From Stappia stellulata (GTDB lineage Bacteria; Pseudomonadota; Alphaproteobacteria; Rhizobiales; Stappiaceae), in NCBI RefSeq assembly GCF_020176715.1, contig NZ_JAIVMF010000003.1, forward strand, positions 1 to 64,000: 64,000 nt of DNA, read 5' to 3'. Both the position numbers and the translations under genes were made by a program. Below the pieces are notes generated by a model. That model was not told the origin of the DNA. It made no database searches and saw only the letters and a program-made list of their open reading frames with translations. Below, in pieces: positions 36,440 to 47,252 of this stretch. Each line of letters opens with the position of its first letter. Positions within the stretch are counted from its first letter, which is position 1.

Positions 36440-38061
36440 TTCTCACACCGCAGAAAACCATCGAGACGCATCAGCAAAGCGGCATCTGGGGCCGGGTGAC
36501 CCTCGACGCCCTGTTTCGCAAGACCGCAACCGCGCATCCCGACCGTCTCGCGCTCTGCGACCCGCAGGATCGCGCGGATGCCATGCAGGGCACGCCCCGC
36601 CGGCTGACCTATGCGCAGGCGGATGACGAAATCTCCAGGCTCGCCGCCTTCTTTTCCGCCGTCGGCCTCTCGCCCGACAATGTCGTCGGCCTGCAAAGCC
36701 CCAACACGGTGGAGGCGGTGATCGCCTTTCTGGCTGCCCTGCGCGCCGGGCTGGTCGTCGCCCCGCTGCCGCTGCACTGGCGCCAGAAGAACGTTCTGGC
36801 GGCGCTGTCGCGCGCCGGCGCCAAGGCGCTGGTTGCCGGCGAAGGTTTCGGCGGCCGCAACATCGGGCACGAGGCCCGCGATACGGCGGCGGAAATGTTC
36901 TCGCTGCGCTTCGTCTTCGGCCTGGGAACCGAGGTCGCCGACGGTCTGATCGAGCTTGCCGAGGTGCTCAAGGAGGTGCCTGCGGAGATGTCGCCGCCGC
37001 CCGGTCGGCGCGACCCCAATGCGGCGGATCATGTGGCGACCCTGACCTGGACCCACAGCACCAGCGGCGAACCGCTGCCGATCGCGCGCAGCCACAACCA
37101 GTGGATCGCCGCCGGGCTGATGCCTTATCTGGAACTCTCGCTGCCCCAGGCGCCGGTCACCGTGGTGCCCTATGCGCTCACTGGAATGGCGGGCATCGGT
37201 GCCGGCCTGATGCCCTGGCTGTTGAGCGGCGGCACGCTGCACCTTCACCATCCGCGCTCGCTGCGCAAGCTCGCCGCCCATGCCGACGCGGTTGACGCCG
37301 ACATGGTGCTGTGCCCCGGCTCGCTGATGCCGCAACTGGAACGGCGCATGACCAACGGCGATTGCCGCATCGTGCCGGTGTGGAACGCGCATTCGCCGAC
37401 TGCCACGCATCATCAGACCAACCGCGACGTGACCGACATTCACATCGCCGACGAATTCGCCATGATCGCGCGCAAGCGCGACGGCAGCGCCCTGCCCCGC
37501 CCCTTTGCCTCCGGGCGCGTGACGTCGCCGTCCACGGCGGCGAACGGACCGGCCCTTTTGGAAATCGCAATCGACACCGAAAGCCAGCCGAACACGCTAA
37601 AGGTGCGCGGCGCGATGGTGGCCGACAGCGCCTGGCCGGCCTGCAAGGTGCGCATCCCGACCGACAAGGCCGGCTACGTCGACACGCTCCTGCCGCTGCG
37701 CCAGGGCGACAACGGCATCATCGCCTTCGGCATGCCCGGCACCTCGCTTTCCGGCATCACCTCCCTGCCGGCGCTCGACGCGCTTTTCGGCGCCTTTCCG
37801 GGGTTGAAGGAGGCTGCGGCCTTCCTGGTCGAGGACGGCATTCTCGGCGCGCGGCTTTACGCAGCCCTCGTGCCGCAACGCGGTCTGATGCTCGATGTCG
37901 AGGGTTTCTTCGCCTATCTGGAAGCCGAATGCGCAGGCCTTGGCGAAATTCCGCATCGGGTGCTGTCGATGCAGGTGCTGCCGCGCCGGGAAAACGGAAC
38001 GGTGGACCGCGCGGCCCTTGCCTTGCGCGTCGACCAGGGCCGTGCCGCGGCGGTCGCCTGA
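36436..38061 (+). CDS. AMP-binding (ANL) family protein lacking core catalytic motifs
   Basis: The 541-residue product has the overall layout of acyl-CoA synthetases/adenylating enzymes: LTYAQADDEISRLAAFFSAVGL, LHLHHPRSLRKL and a C-terminal subdomain with LPRRENGTVDRAALALR. The core A3 loop is THSTSGEPLP at 206-215, without the second Gly and the Lys of the canonical TSGTTGxPKG. I see no A5 GYGPTE or A7 TGD. The A10 Lys is Thr522. It looks catalytically dead or repurposed, perhaps as a sensor or scaffold. It overlaps the binding-protein stop by 4 bp. Confidence 0.78.
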   Translation: MILTPQKTIETHQQSGIWGRVTLDALFRKTATAHPDRLALCDPQDRADAMQGTPRRLTYAQADDEISRLAAFFSAVGLSPDNVVGLQSPNTVEAVIAFLAALRAGLVVAPLPLHWRQKNVLAALSRAGAKALVAGEGFGGRNIGHEARDTAAEMFSLRFVFGLGTEVADGLIELAEVLKEVPAEMSPPPGRRDPNAADHVATLTWTHSTSGEPLPIARSHNQWIAAGLMPYLELSLPQAPVTVVPYALTGMAGIGAGLMPWLLSGGTLHLHHPRSLRKLAAHADAVDADMVLCPGSLMPQLERRMTNGDCRIVPVWNAHSPTATHHQTNRDVTDIHIADEFAMIARKRDGSALPRPFASGRVTSPSTAANGPALLEIAIDTESQPNTLKVRGAMVADSAWPACKVRIPTDKAGYVDTLLPLRQGDNGIIAFGMPGTSLSGITSLPALDALFGAFPGLKEAAAFLVEDGILGARLYAALVPQRGLMLDVEGFFAYLEAECAGLGEIPHRVLSMQVLPRRENGTVDRAALALRVDQGRAAAVA

Positions 38062-38066
38062 GCGCC

Positions 38067-39263
38067 ATGCCGCAGAGCGAAACGCCTCCGGCGCCGATCA
38101 TCGCGCTTGCCTGCGCCGAACCGGGCATGACGCCGCGTGCCGAAGCCTTCCGCGCCGCCTGGTCGGACGGTCCGGCCCCGGACCTGCCCGAAACCGGCCG
38201 GATCTGGTCGAAGACGCGAGTCGCGCCCGACGCCCTGCTGCTATTTGCCGGCGCAACGCCCGGAACCCAGGTCATCGCCCGCATGGAACGCCTGCGCGAC
38301 ACCTTCCGCGCGGCCGGCGTCGATGTGCCCCTGATCGTGGAAACCCGCAAGGGGGCGGACCTTGCGCTTAGCCGCTCCGCCAGCGCCTTCGTTTCCCCGG
38401 CACTCACCGAAGAAACCCTGATCAATCGCATCCGCGAGACCATTCGCCAGTCCGTGCGCATGGAAGAGGCCAGGCTGCGGCGCGCGGTCCTCGGCCCGCT
38501 TCCGGTCGACCGGGAAGCGCTCCGGCATCCTCCGGGCAGCCTGATGGTGGCAGGCGCCGGACAGGCCGCCGCAACCGCCCTAACGCAGGCGGGCCTCTCG
38601 CTCCCGATCGAGGGCGCGCTCACGGCCGATGCGGTCTGCCGCAGACTTACCCAGACGCCGCATCGCGCACTTTTCGTCGACATGCCGGTCGACCGCACAT
38701 GCGATATCCTGCAAAAGGTGAACGCCGACCCGCGCCTCGCCAGCCTGCCGGTGCTGGCCATGGCGACGGCCGACGATGAGGTCGACACCCTCGCGGCCGC
38801 CGGCTGCGGCGACGTTGTCCTGCGCGATGCAGATCCCGCCGACCTCGGCATCCGCCTGCGCTCGCTGCTTCTTGCCGGCGCCCGACGCCACCTGGCGGAC
38901 GCGCTGCTGCGGCGATTCCGCGCACTGTATCTTGAGAACGGCGCGGAACTGCCGGCGGAGGCCTTCGACGCCTATCTCGCCCGGCTGACGGCAATCGTAA
39001 AGGCACGGGGACGCGCGCCGCTGGTGAGGACGCTTGGGGATCTCCACCCCGCGCCCCTGCCCCCGCGCGCCGCCAACGACGATCCGCTCGCCCCTGTTGT
39101 CGGAGATCCGATCCGTTCCACGATCCTTGCCGCATCGCGCGAGGAGGATTTTGTTGCTAGGGTGGCCGGGCGGGGCGATATGATCGTGTTGCGCGATGCA
39201 CAGGCGCTTGCCGGTCTGTCGCGACGCGTGGGGGCGATCATCGCCACGACCAGTTTCGTGTGA
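38067..39263 (+). CDS. Receiver-like signalling protein with no recognisable output domain
   Basis: The 398-residue product starts 6 bp after the ANL gene. Residues about 5-130 read as a first receiver-like fold, and 190-275 as a second, with ALFVDMP (D205 in the phospho-acceptor place), PRLASLPVLAMAT, and GDVVLRDADPADLGIRLRSLL, where the conserved Lys is missing. This is like the tandem receivers of PleD without the GGDEF domain. The remaining about 120 residues match nothing I know. Function is unknown; a partner of the two upstream proteins is likely from gene order. Confidence 0.6.
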   Translation: MPQSETPPAPIIALACAEPGMTPRAEAFRAAWSDGPAPDLPETGRIWSKTRVAPDALLLFAGATPGTQVIARMERLRDTFRAAGVDVPLIVETRKGADLALSRSASAFVSPALTEETLINRIRETIRQSVRMEEARLRRAVLGPLPVDREALRHPPGSLMVAGAGQAAATALTQAGLSLPIEGALTADAVCRRLTQTPHRALFVDMPVDRTCDILQKVNADPRLASLPVLAMATADDEVDTLAAAGCGDVVLRDADPADLGIRLRSLLLAGARRHLADALLRRFRALYLENGAELPAEAFDAYLARLTAIVKARGRAPLVRTLGDLHPAPLPPRAANDDPLAPVVGDPIRSTILAASREEDFVARVAGRGDMIVLRDAQALAGLSRRVGAIIATTSFV

Positions 39264-39379
39264 GCGTGCCGGCCAGCCGCCGCGCATGCACAGGTCCGCG
39301 TCGCGCGACCGGACCACAGAAGCCTCGCGCAAGCGGATAAGAGACAAGACGCGCCGAACCGCCGGAAAGGACGTAACGG

Positions 39380-40036
39380 ATGGATCAAGCAGACCCGATG
39401 CACATCGACATCGTCTCGGACGTGATGTGCCCGTGGTGCTATATCGGCAAGCGCCGGCTGGAAAAGGCGCTCGCCGCCGTGCCGGACATTCCGGTCAAGC
39501 TGCGCTGGCTGCCGTTCCAGTTGGACGAGACGCTTCCCCCCGAGGGCAAGGACCGCCAGACCTATCTGAACGAGAAATTCGGCGGTCCGGCGCGTGCGGA
39601 GGAAATCTATGCCCCGATCCGCGACGCCGGCGCGGCGGAAGGCATTCCCTTCGCCTTCGACCGGATCAGGAAATCGCCCAACACGCTCGACTGCCACCGG
39701 CTGATCCTGTGGGCGCGCGCCGACAATGCCCAGAGCGAGATGGCCGAGCGGCTGTTCCAGCTCTATTTCGTGGAAGGCGCGGATCTCACCGACCGCGCGA
39801 CCCTGATCCAGGCCTCCGCCGATGTCGGCATGATGTCGGACCTTGTGGCGGAGTTGCTGCCAACGGATTCCGACATCGACAAGATCCGCAAGGACCTCGA
39901 CAAGGCCCGCGAGATCGGCGTGACCGGAGTGCCGGCCTTCATCATCGACGAGCGCTTTCTCGTCATGGGCGCGGAAAAGCCGGAAACCCTCGCCGCCGCG
40001 ATCAAACACGCCCACGAGACGAAGCCCGGCGACTGA
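39380..40036 (+). CDS. DsbA-family FrnE-type oxidoreductase
   Basis: The 218-residue thioredoxin-fold protein has a CPWC redox motif at residues 17-20, the SDVMCPWCYIGKRRLEKAL start typical of the FrnE/2-hydroxychromene-2-carboxylate isomerase branch, and cis-Pro GVTGVPAFIID. It has no signal peptide, so it is probably cytosolic. It lies upstream of the methanethiol oxidase gene with a 164-bp gap; functional linkage to it is speculative. Confidence 0.88.
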   Translation: MDQADPMHIDIVSDVMCPWCYIGKRRLEKALAAVPDIPVKLRWLPFQLDETLPPEGKDRQTYLNEKFGGPARAEEIYAPIRDAGAAEGIPFAFDRIRKSPNTLDCHRLILWARADNAQSEMAERLFQLYFVEGADLTDRATLIQASADVGMMSDLVAELLPTDSDIDKIRKDLDKAREIGVTGVPAFIIDERFLVMGAEKPETLAAAIKHAHETKPGD

Positions 40037-40200
40037 CGCCGGGCCATCGGCCGCCCCCGCTCCCAGCGCGCTTCGACGGCAGACCCGGATCGTTTCTCCG
40101 CGTGTGAAAACTGTGGCACACTCGCGTTTCGGGTGCTGACCAAAACGTGAAAAAAGACACCGGCGCCCAGACACTGGCCAGATCCTGGGAGGAGCCGGTA

Positions 40201-41601
40201 ATGACGTTGAGACCCGACCCCACATTTCACGCCACCCCGAAACTCGCCATGCAGGCGCCGGCGGAAACGCTCGCCTTCACGCTGATGCTCAGTCCCGACG
40301 CCTCGCAGCCCGACGGGCTGGCGGTTGTCGACGTCGATCCGAAATCGCCGAGCTACGGCGAGATCGTCCATCAGCTTCTCATGCCCAACACGGGCGACGA
40401 GTTTCACCACTTCGGCTGGAATGCCTGTTCCTCGGCGCTGTCGCCGCTGACCGGACATGCCTTTCTGGAGCGGCGCTACCTGATCATTCCGGGCATTCGC
40501 TCGTCCCGCATCTATGTGATCGACGTGAAGGAGCCGCTCAAGGCCAAGATCCACAAGATCATCGAGCCGGAGGAGGTTTTCGCCAAGACCGGATACTCGC
40601 GCCCGCACACCATCCATTGCGGCCCGGAAGGGATCTATGTCTCGACCCTTGGCGGCGGCGGCAAGGACGGAACCGACGGGCCTCCGGGCATTTTCATCAT
40701 GGACTGCGAGACCTTCGACATTCTCGGCCGCTACGAGATGGACCGGGGCGAGCAGGACAAGCACTATGATTTCTGGTGGAACCTGCCGCGCGACTACATG
40801 GTCAGCTCCGAGTGGGGTCTGCCGCCGCAGTTCGAAAACGGCATCGTCGCCGAGGACCTGCTGTCGAACAAATACGGCCACAAGATCCACTTCTGGAACC
40901 TGCGCGAGCGGCGCAACGTCCAGACCATCGATCTCGGCGCCAACCACCAGATGGCGCTGGAAATCCGCCCGGCGCACGATCCGGCCAAGGACTACGGCTT
41001 TTGCGGCGTGGTGGTCGACACCACCAACCTGCAGGGCGCGATCTTCACCTGGTGGCGCAAGGCGGACGGAACCTTCGAGGCGAAGAAGACCATCACCATC
41101 GATCCGCGCCCCGAGGCGGCTGAAAACCTGCCCCCGCTGCTGCAGGGCTTTGCAGCCGTCCCGCCGCTCGTCACCGATATCGACCTCAGCCTCGACGACA
41201 AATATCTCTATGTCGCCTGCTGGGGCATGGGCGAGATGCATCAATACGATGTCTCCGACCCGATGAACCCGAAACTCACCGGCAAGGTGGAGATCGGCGG
41301 CATCGCGCGCGGCACGGCCCATCCGAACGGCAAGCCCTTCGCCTACGGCCCGCAGATGGTGGAGGTCAGCCGCGACGGCAAGCGCGTCTACTGGACCAAC
41401 TCGCTCTATTCGACCTGGGACGACCAGTTCTACCCCGACGACGAGGGCGGGCAGATGGTCATGGCCCATGTCGGCGAAAGTGGCGGCCTGACGCTCGCCG
41501 AGGATTTCTACGTCGACTTCCCGAAAGGCTATCGCAGCCACCAGATCCGGCTGGAGGGCGGCGACTGTTCGACCGACAGTTTCTGCTACCCCTCCGTCTG
41601 A
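40201..41601 (+). CDS. mtoX: Methanethiol oxidase / selenium-binding protein SBP56 family
   Basis: MtoX oxidises methanethiol to formaldehyde, sulfide and peroxide, using copper. The 466-residue product is of SBP56 length and has DEFHHFGWNACSSAL near the N-terminus, SRPHTIHCGPEGIYVS, and the beta-propeller LPPQFENGI and DKYLYVACWGMGEMHQYDVSDP segments. No signal peptide is visible. ATG 40201 follows a strong GGAGGAGCC ribosome site, and an upstream in-frame GTG is therefore rejected. The downstream membrane protein is 3 bp away, so the two form an operon. Confidence 0.85.
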   Translation: MTLRPDPTFHATPKLAMQAPAETLAFTLMLSPDASQPDGLAVVDVDPKSPSYGEIVHQLLMPNTGDEFHHFGWNACSSALSPLTGHAFLERRYLIIPGIRSSRIYVIDVKEPLKAKIHKIIEPEEVFAKTGYSRPHTIHCGPEGIYVSTLGGGGKDGTDGPPGIFIMDCETFDILGRYEMDRGEQDKHYDFWWNLPRDYMVSSEWGLPPQFENGIVAEDLLSNKYGHKIHFWNLRERRNVQTIDLGANHQMALEIRPAHDPAKDYGFCGVVVDTTNLQGAIFTWWRKADGTFEAKKTITIDPRPEAAENLPPLLQGFAAVPPLVTDIDLSLDDKYLYVACWGMGEMHQYDVSDPMNPKLTGKVEIGGIARGTAHPNGKPFAYGPQMVEVSRDGKRVYWTNSLYSTWDDQFYPDDEGGQMVMAHVGESGGLTLAEDFYVDFPKGYRSHQIRLEGGDCSTDSFCYPSV

Positions 41602-41604
41602 CGC

Positions 41605-42264
41605 ATGGCGGAAATGGACACGGCGGCGGCGCTTTGGGCCGCCGTCGTCGCCTCTGGCATCTATCACGGGGTCAATCCGGGCATGGGATGGCCGCTCGCG
41701 GTCTCCGCGGCGCTGATGGACCGCTCGCGCGCGAGCCTCTACAAGGCACTTGCGGCCTTGGCCTGCGGGCATCTTCTCGCCATGACGGCGATCCTGCTGC
41801 CCTTCTCCGCGCTTCTGGTGCTGGTCGAATGGCAGCGCGAAATCCGCATCGCCGCCGCCTGCCTCGTCATCGCACTCGGGATCTATCTGCTGATCAACCG
41901 AAGGCACCCGCGCTTCCTCGCCCGCGTGCCGCCGACGCGGCTTGCGCTCTGGTCCTTCCTGGTCGCCATGGCCCATGGCGCGGGGCTGATGCTGGTGCCG
42001 ATCTATCTCGGCATCTGCCGGACGGTCGAAACCGACGCCGGCCACGCCGCCGCCTCAAGCCTGATGGCCGGCAACACCGCCATCGCCCTCACCGTTGCCA
42101 CCGCCCACACCCTCGCCATGGCCCTCTCCGGCGGCCTCCTCGCCGCCGGCGTCTACCACTGGCTCGGCCTGCGGTTTCTTTCCCGAAGCTGGTTCAATCT
42201 GGATCTGGTCTGGGCGGTGAGTTTGATCCTGGTCGGGGGGATTTCGCTGGCGTTTGTGTGGTGA
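41605..42264 (+). CDS. Polytopic membrane protein linked to methanethiol oxidase
   Basis: The 219-residue protein has six to seven hydrophobic segments. Conserved-looking His residues sit in or near them: IYHGVNPGMGW at the N-terminus, CGHLLAM, MAHGAGL and TAHTLAM. This layout recalls the HAxDPDH-type metal transporters and the LysE/DsbD superfamily, but I cannot name a family. Starting 3 bp after mtoX, it may deliver copper or export a product such as sulfide. That is inference only. Confidence 0.7.
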   Translation: MAEMDTAAALWAAVVASGIYHGVNPGMGWPLAVSAALMDRSRASLYKALAALACGHLLAMTAILLPFSALLVLVEWQREIRIAAACLVIALGIYLLINRRHPRFLARVPPTRLALWSFLVAMAHGAGLMLVPIYLGICRTVETDAGHAAASSLMAGNTAIALTVATAHTLAMALSGGLLAAGVYHWLGLRFLSRSWFNLDLVWAVSLILVGGISLAFVW

Positions 42265-42288
42265 GGGCGCTCGTCCCCAACCCGCGTC

Positions 42289-42596
42289 ACACCGGACGCA
42301 GGCGAAGCCGGAGATCCGGTGTCCAATCGTTTCCAGAGCAGCGGATGTAGGCGCCGGGCCGGCAGCAGTCGTCGCGCCTCTTCCCGACCGGTACGGGTAC
42401 CAATGGATCCCGGGTCAGGCCCGGGATGACCTCCGTGGGGGTGGCGTCGGCGGGGCATCACGATGGGGTCGGGGGCTCTCCGATCCCGACTCTTATTGCA
42501 TTCGGCCGGGATGACGAATCCGGCGTAAAATACTGATCCTTAGAGATAAAACAGCCCCGGCGTCATCCCGGGAAAGGCGCAGCCGCGTCCCGGGAT
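42289..42596. repeat. REP-like palindromic repeats in the mtoX-eno gap
   Basis: Three inverted repeats: ACACCGGA/TCCGGTGT (42289-42322), ATCCCGGG/CCCGGGAT with a 5-nt loop (42407-42427) and the same 8-mer pair with a 16-nt loop (42565-42596). The repeated CCCGGGATGAC core is common as an interspersed palindrome in alphaproteobacterial intergenic DNA. No gene is seen between 42265 and 42701. Confidence 0.6.
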
Positions 42597-42701
42597 CGGG
42601 GAGCCGGGGGCGTCCGTGGCTTGCGCCGCAGGGGCGACCACATCGAGCCGTGAAGGGTGATCGCCGGTCCCCTGCCCGTCGGGATCGGCCGTGCTCACAC
42701 G

Positions 42702-42730
42702 AAAAAACCGCCGGATTGCTCCGGCGGCTT
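42702..42730 (-). terminator. Intrinsic terminator of the kdsA-eno transcript
   Basis: On the minus strand, a 7-bp stem CCGCCGG/CCGGCGG with a 6-nt loop is followed by six T. It lies 53 bp after the eno stop codon. Confidence 0.85.
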
Positions 42731-42782
42731 TCGCGTTACTCACTCTGCAAATCCGGGCGGTGTGTGGCCGCCCGTCGCCGCG

Positions 42783-44144
<1,362 letters not shown>

Positions 44145-44207
44145 CTAGCCGAGGACGGGCGAAAGGGAAAGGGTGCGGGAGCGGTCGGCAACGCCGGCCC
44201 GGGCCGG

Positions 44208-45056
44208 TCAGATCGAGACGGGACGCGCCTTGGCGACCTTGTCGAATTCCATCAGATCCTCAAGAAGTCCCTGCAAGGCATTGAGCGGAATCATGTTCGG
44301 CCCGTCGGAGGGAGCGGCGTCCGGGTTGTCGTGGGTCTCGATGAAGAGGCCGGCGACACCGACGGCGACGGCGGCACGCGCCAGAACCGGCACGAACTCG
44401 CGCTGACCGCCGGAGGAACCGCCCTGCCCGCCCGGCTGCTGCACCGAATGGGTCGCGTCGAAGATCACCGGCGCGCCGGTCGCGGCCATGATCGGCAGGC
44501 CGCGCATGTCGGAAACCAGCGTGTTGTAGCCGAAGGACGCGCCGCGCTCGGTCAGGAGCACATTGGGATTGCCGGACTGCACGACCTTGTCGAGCACGTT
44601 CGACATGTCCCAGGGCGCCAGGAACTGTCCCTTCTTGACGTTGACCACGCGCCCGGTCGCGGCGGCCGCGACAAGCAGGTCGGTTTGCCGGCAAAGGAAG
44701 GCCGGGATCTGGAGAATGTCGACGCATTCGGCGACCGGCGCGCAATGTTCCGCAGCATGCACGTCGGTAAGGACCGGCATGCCGGTGCGCTCGCGGATCT
44801 CGGCGAAGACGGGAAGCGCCTCGGCCATGCCGATGCCACGCTTGCCGCCAAGGCTGGTGCGGTTGGCCTTGTCGTAGGAGGCCTTGAAGACGGTCGGCAG
44901 GCCGAGAGCGGTCGAGATTTCCTTCAGCGCGTCGGCCATCTCCAGCGCATGCGCCCGGCTCTCCATCTGGCAGGGACCGGCGATCAGCGCGAAGGGAGCC
45001 GTCTGGGAAAAGGTGACGTCGCCGACGCGGACGGCGCTGTTGCAGGTGAGGGTCAT
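44208..45056 (-). CDS. kdsA: 3-deoxy-8-phosphooctulonate synthase
   Basis: KdsA condenses arabinose-5-phosphate and PEP to KDO-8-phosphate for the lipid A-core oligosaccharide. The 282-residue product has FALIAGPCQMES, the SFGYNTLVSDMRGL segment, and VIFDATHSVQQPGGQ, which identify the KdsA side of the DAHP/KDO8P synthase family. It is divergent from galU; the 220-bp gap holds both promoters. Confidence 0.96.
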   Translation of the reverse strand: MTLTCNSAVRVGDVTFSQTAPFALIAGPCQMESRAHALEMADALKEISTALGLPTVFKASYDKANRTSLGGKRGIGMAEALPVFAEIRERTGMPVLTDVHAAEHCAPVAECVDILQIPAFLCRQTDLLVAAAATGRVVNVKKGQFLAPWDMSNVLDKVVQSGNPNVLLTERGASFGYNTLVSDMRGLPIMAATGAPVIFDATHSVQQPGGQGGSSGGQREFVPVLARAAVAVGVAGLFIETHDNPDAAPSDGPNMIPLNALQGLLEDLMEFDKVAKARPVSI

Positions 45057-45277
45057 GGCGGGTGGTCTATCCTTCTCGCGGCTCGTCGTGATGTGCCCCG
45101 CCCGTCAGTACTGCGCACGGCCGGCGCGCGCAAGACATCGCCCGCCAGACACGCGCGTGGAAGGCGCAAAACGTGCAAGGCGCGCTTGGTTCGCGGGAGC
45201 ATTCGCGATAGACAGGATGGCCCGCGCGGTTTTCGCGCAGGTGCCCGTTCCTGAAAGCAAAACCGGAAAGCCACTTC

Positions 45278-46159
45278 ATGCAGAAGAAGACCATTCGCAA
45301 GGCCGTCCTGCCCGTCGCAGGTCTGGGCACGCGGTTCCTGCCGGCCACCAAGGCGCTGCCGAAGGAAATGCTGACCATCGTCGACCGGCCGATCATCCAG
45401 TATGTCGTTGACGAGGCGCGCAAGGCGGGCATCGAGCACATCGTCTTCGTTACCGGACGCAACAAGCATGTGATCGAGGACCATTTCGACATTGCCTATG
45501 AGCTTGAGGACACCTTGCGCGAACGCGGCAAGCAGGAGGCCCTCGATCTGCTGGAGGCGATCCGCCCGGCCGCCGGCGGCACCAGCTTCACCCGTCAGCA
45601 GGAGCCGCTCGGCCTTGGCCACGCCATCTGGTGCGCGCGCGACCTGATCGGCAACGAGCCCTTCGCGATCCTCCTGCCGGACATGCTGATGAAATCCGAT
45701 CCCGGCTGTCTCAGCCAGATGGTCGAGGTCTACGAGAAGACCGGCGGCAACGTGATCTCGGTGGAGGCCGTGCCGGAGGACCAGACGCACAATTACGGCA
45801 TCGTCGAAATCGAGGGGGATCCGACCGCACACACAATGAAGATCACCGGCATGGTGGAAAAGCCGAAGCCGGGCACCGCGCCGTCGAACCTCTTCATCAA
45901 CGGGCGCTACATCCTTCAGCCGCGCATCTTCGAGCTGCTGGAGAAGCAGGGAACGGGCGCCGGCGGCGAGATCCAGCTGACCGACGCAATGCTGGCGCTG
46001 ATGAGCGAACAGACCTTCACCGGCCTGCGCTTCGAGGGACAGACCTACGACTGCGGGTCAAAATCGGGCTTCCTTGCCGCCAATATCGCTTACGCCCTGG
46101 AGGACGAGGAACTCGCCGGCCAGATCCGTCCGGTCCTGAACGACCTGCTCAAGGTCTGA
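45278..46159 (+). CDS. galU: UTP-glucose-1-phosphate uridylyltransferase
   Basis: GalU makes UDP-glucose, the precursor for exopolysaccharide, cyclic glucans and UDP-glucuronate. The 293-residue product has the nucleotide motif PVAGLGTRFLPATKALPKEML near the N-terminus, VEKPKPGTAPSNLFINGRY, and a typical length. The UDP-sugar epimerase starts 15 bp downstream, so UDP-sugars are probably made from one transcript. Confidence 0.96.
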   Translation: MQKKTIRKAVLPVAGLGTRFLPATKALPKEMLTIVDRPIIQYVVDEARKAGIEHIVFVTGRNKHVIEDHFDIAYELEDTLRERGKQEALDLLEAIRPAAGGTSFTRQQEPLGLGHAIWCARDLIGNEPFAILLPDMLMKSDPGCLSQMVEVYEKTGGNVISVEAVPEDQTHNYGIVEIEGDPTAHTMKITGMVEKPKPGTAPSNLFINGRYILQPRIFELLEKQGTGAGGEIQLTDAMLALMSEQTFTGLRFEGQTYDCGSKSGFLAANIAYALEDEELAGQIRPVLNDLLKV

Positions 46160-46174
46160 GGCCTGCGAGACCAC

Positions 46175-47185
46175 ATGCGCACAATCCTCGTGACCGGCTC
46201 GGCCGGCTTCATCGGTTATCACGTCGTCGAGCGTCTGCTTCGCGACGGCTGGCATGTGATCGGCCTCGATTGCGTCAGCCCCTATTACGATCCGGAGCTA
46301 AAGGAAGCCCGCGTCCGCAACCTGAAGGCCAACAATCACTTCACCGAGGCACGCATCTCGCTGGAGGATCGCGAGGCGGTCTTCGCGCTGATGCGCGAAC
46401 ATGCCCCCGAGCGGATCATCCATCTGGCGGCGCAGCCGGGCGTGCGCTATTCGCTCGACGAGCCGCAAGCCTATGTCGACGCCAATGTGACGGGCTTCCT
46501 GACGATCCTGGAATGCGCCCGTCATTTCCCGGTCGACCACGTCGTCTATGCCTCGACCTCCTCGGTCTACGGGCTCGACGAGGACATGCCGCTTTCGCCC
46601 CATCGCGGCGGCGATCATCCGATCTCGCTCTATGCGGCGACGAAGAAGGCCAATGAGGCGATGGCGCACAGCTATGCGCATCTCTTCCGCATTCCGCTCA
46701 CGGGCCTGCGCTTCTTCACCGTCTACGGCCCTTGGGCGCGGCCGGACATGGCGCTGTTCAAGTTCACCCGCGCGGTCTTGGCCGGCGAGCCACTCGACAT
46801 CTACAACAACGGCCGGATGGTGCGCGACTTCACCTATGTGGACGACATCGTCGAGGGCATCCTGCGCATTGCCGACCGCCCGGCAACGCCCGATCCCGAA
46901 TGGACCGGCAAGACGCCCGACCCGGCCACGAGTTCCGCCCCCTACCGCATCTACAACATCGGCAATTCCGAGCCGGTGGAGCTGATGCGCTACGTCGAGG
47001 CCGTCGAAAAGGCCTGTGGCAAGAAGGCCATCCGCAACTTCATGCCGCTGCAGCCCGGCGACGTGCTGAAGACCTGGGCCGATGTGGACGACCTGAGCCA
47101 GGCGACGGGGTTCCGACCGAAGACAGCGGTCGAAGACGGCGTGAAGGCCTTCGTCGACTGGTACCGGGATTTCTACAAGGTGTAA
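46175..47185 (+). CDS. NAD-dependent epimerase, UDP-glucuronate 4-epimerase type
   Basis: A 336-residue SDR-fold epimerase. Its N-terminal VTGSAGFIGYHV Rossmann motif, the AAQPGVRYSLDEP segment, STSSVYG with YAATKKANE (the YxxxK pair), and FFTVYGPWARPDMALFKFT match the UDP-glucuronate 4-epimerase group, which supplies UDP-galacturonate for polysaccharide. It follows galU by 15 bp. The exact substrate is inferred from family only. Confidence 0.88.
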   Translation: MRTILVTGSAGFIGYHVVERLLRDGWHVIGLDCVSPYYDPELKEARVRNLKANNHFTEARISLEDREAVFALMREHAPERIIHLAAQPGVRYSLDEPQAYVDANVTGFLTILECARHFPVDHVVYASTSSVYGLDEDMPLSPHRGGDHPISLYAATKKANEAMAHSYAHLFRIPLTGLRFFTVYGPWARPDMALFKFTRAVLAGEPLDIYNNGRMVRDFTYVDDIVEGILRIADRPATPDPEWTGKTPDPATSSAPYRIYNIGNSEPVELMRYVEAVEKACGKKAIRNFMPLQPGDVLKTWADVDDLSQATGFRPKTAVEDGVKAFVDWYRDFYKV

Positions 47186-47252
47186 GCCGCGCGCTACCGA
47201 CGCCTGTTTCGGTCCGGGGCCGTTTCCATGATCCGAGACTTTGGAGGTTTTC

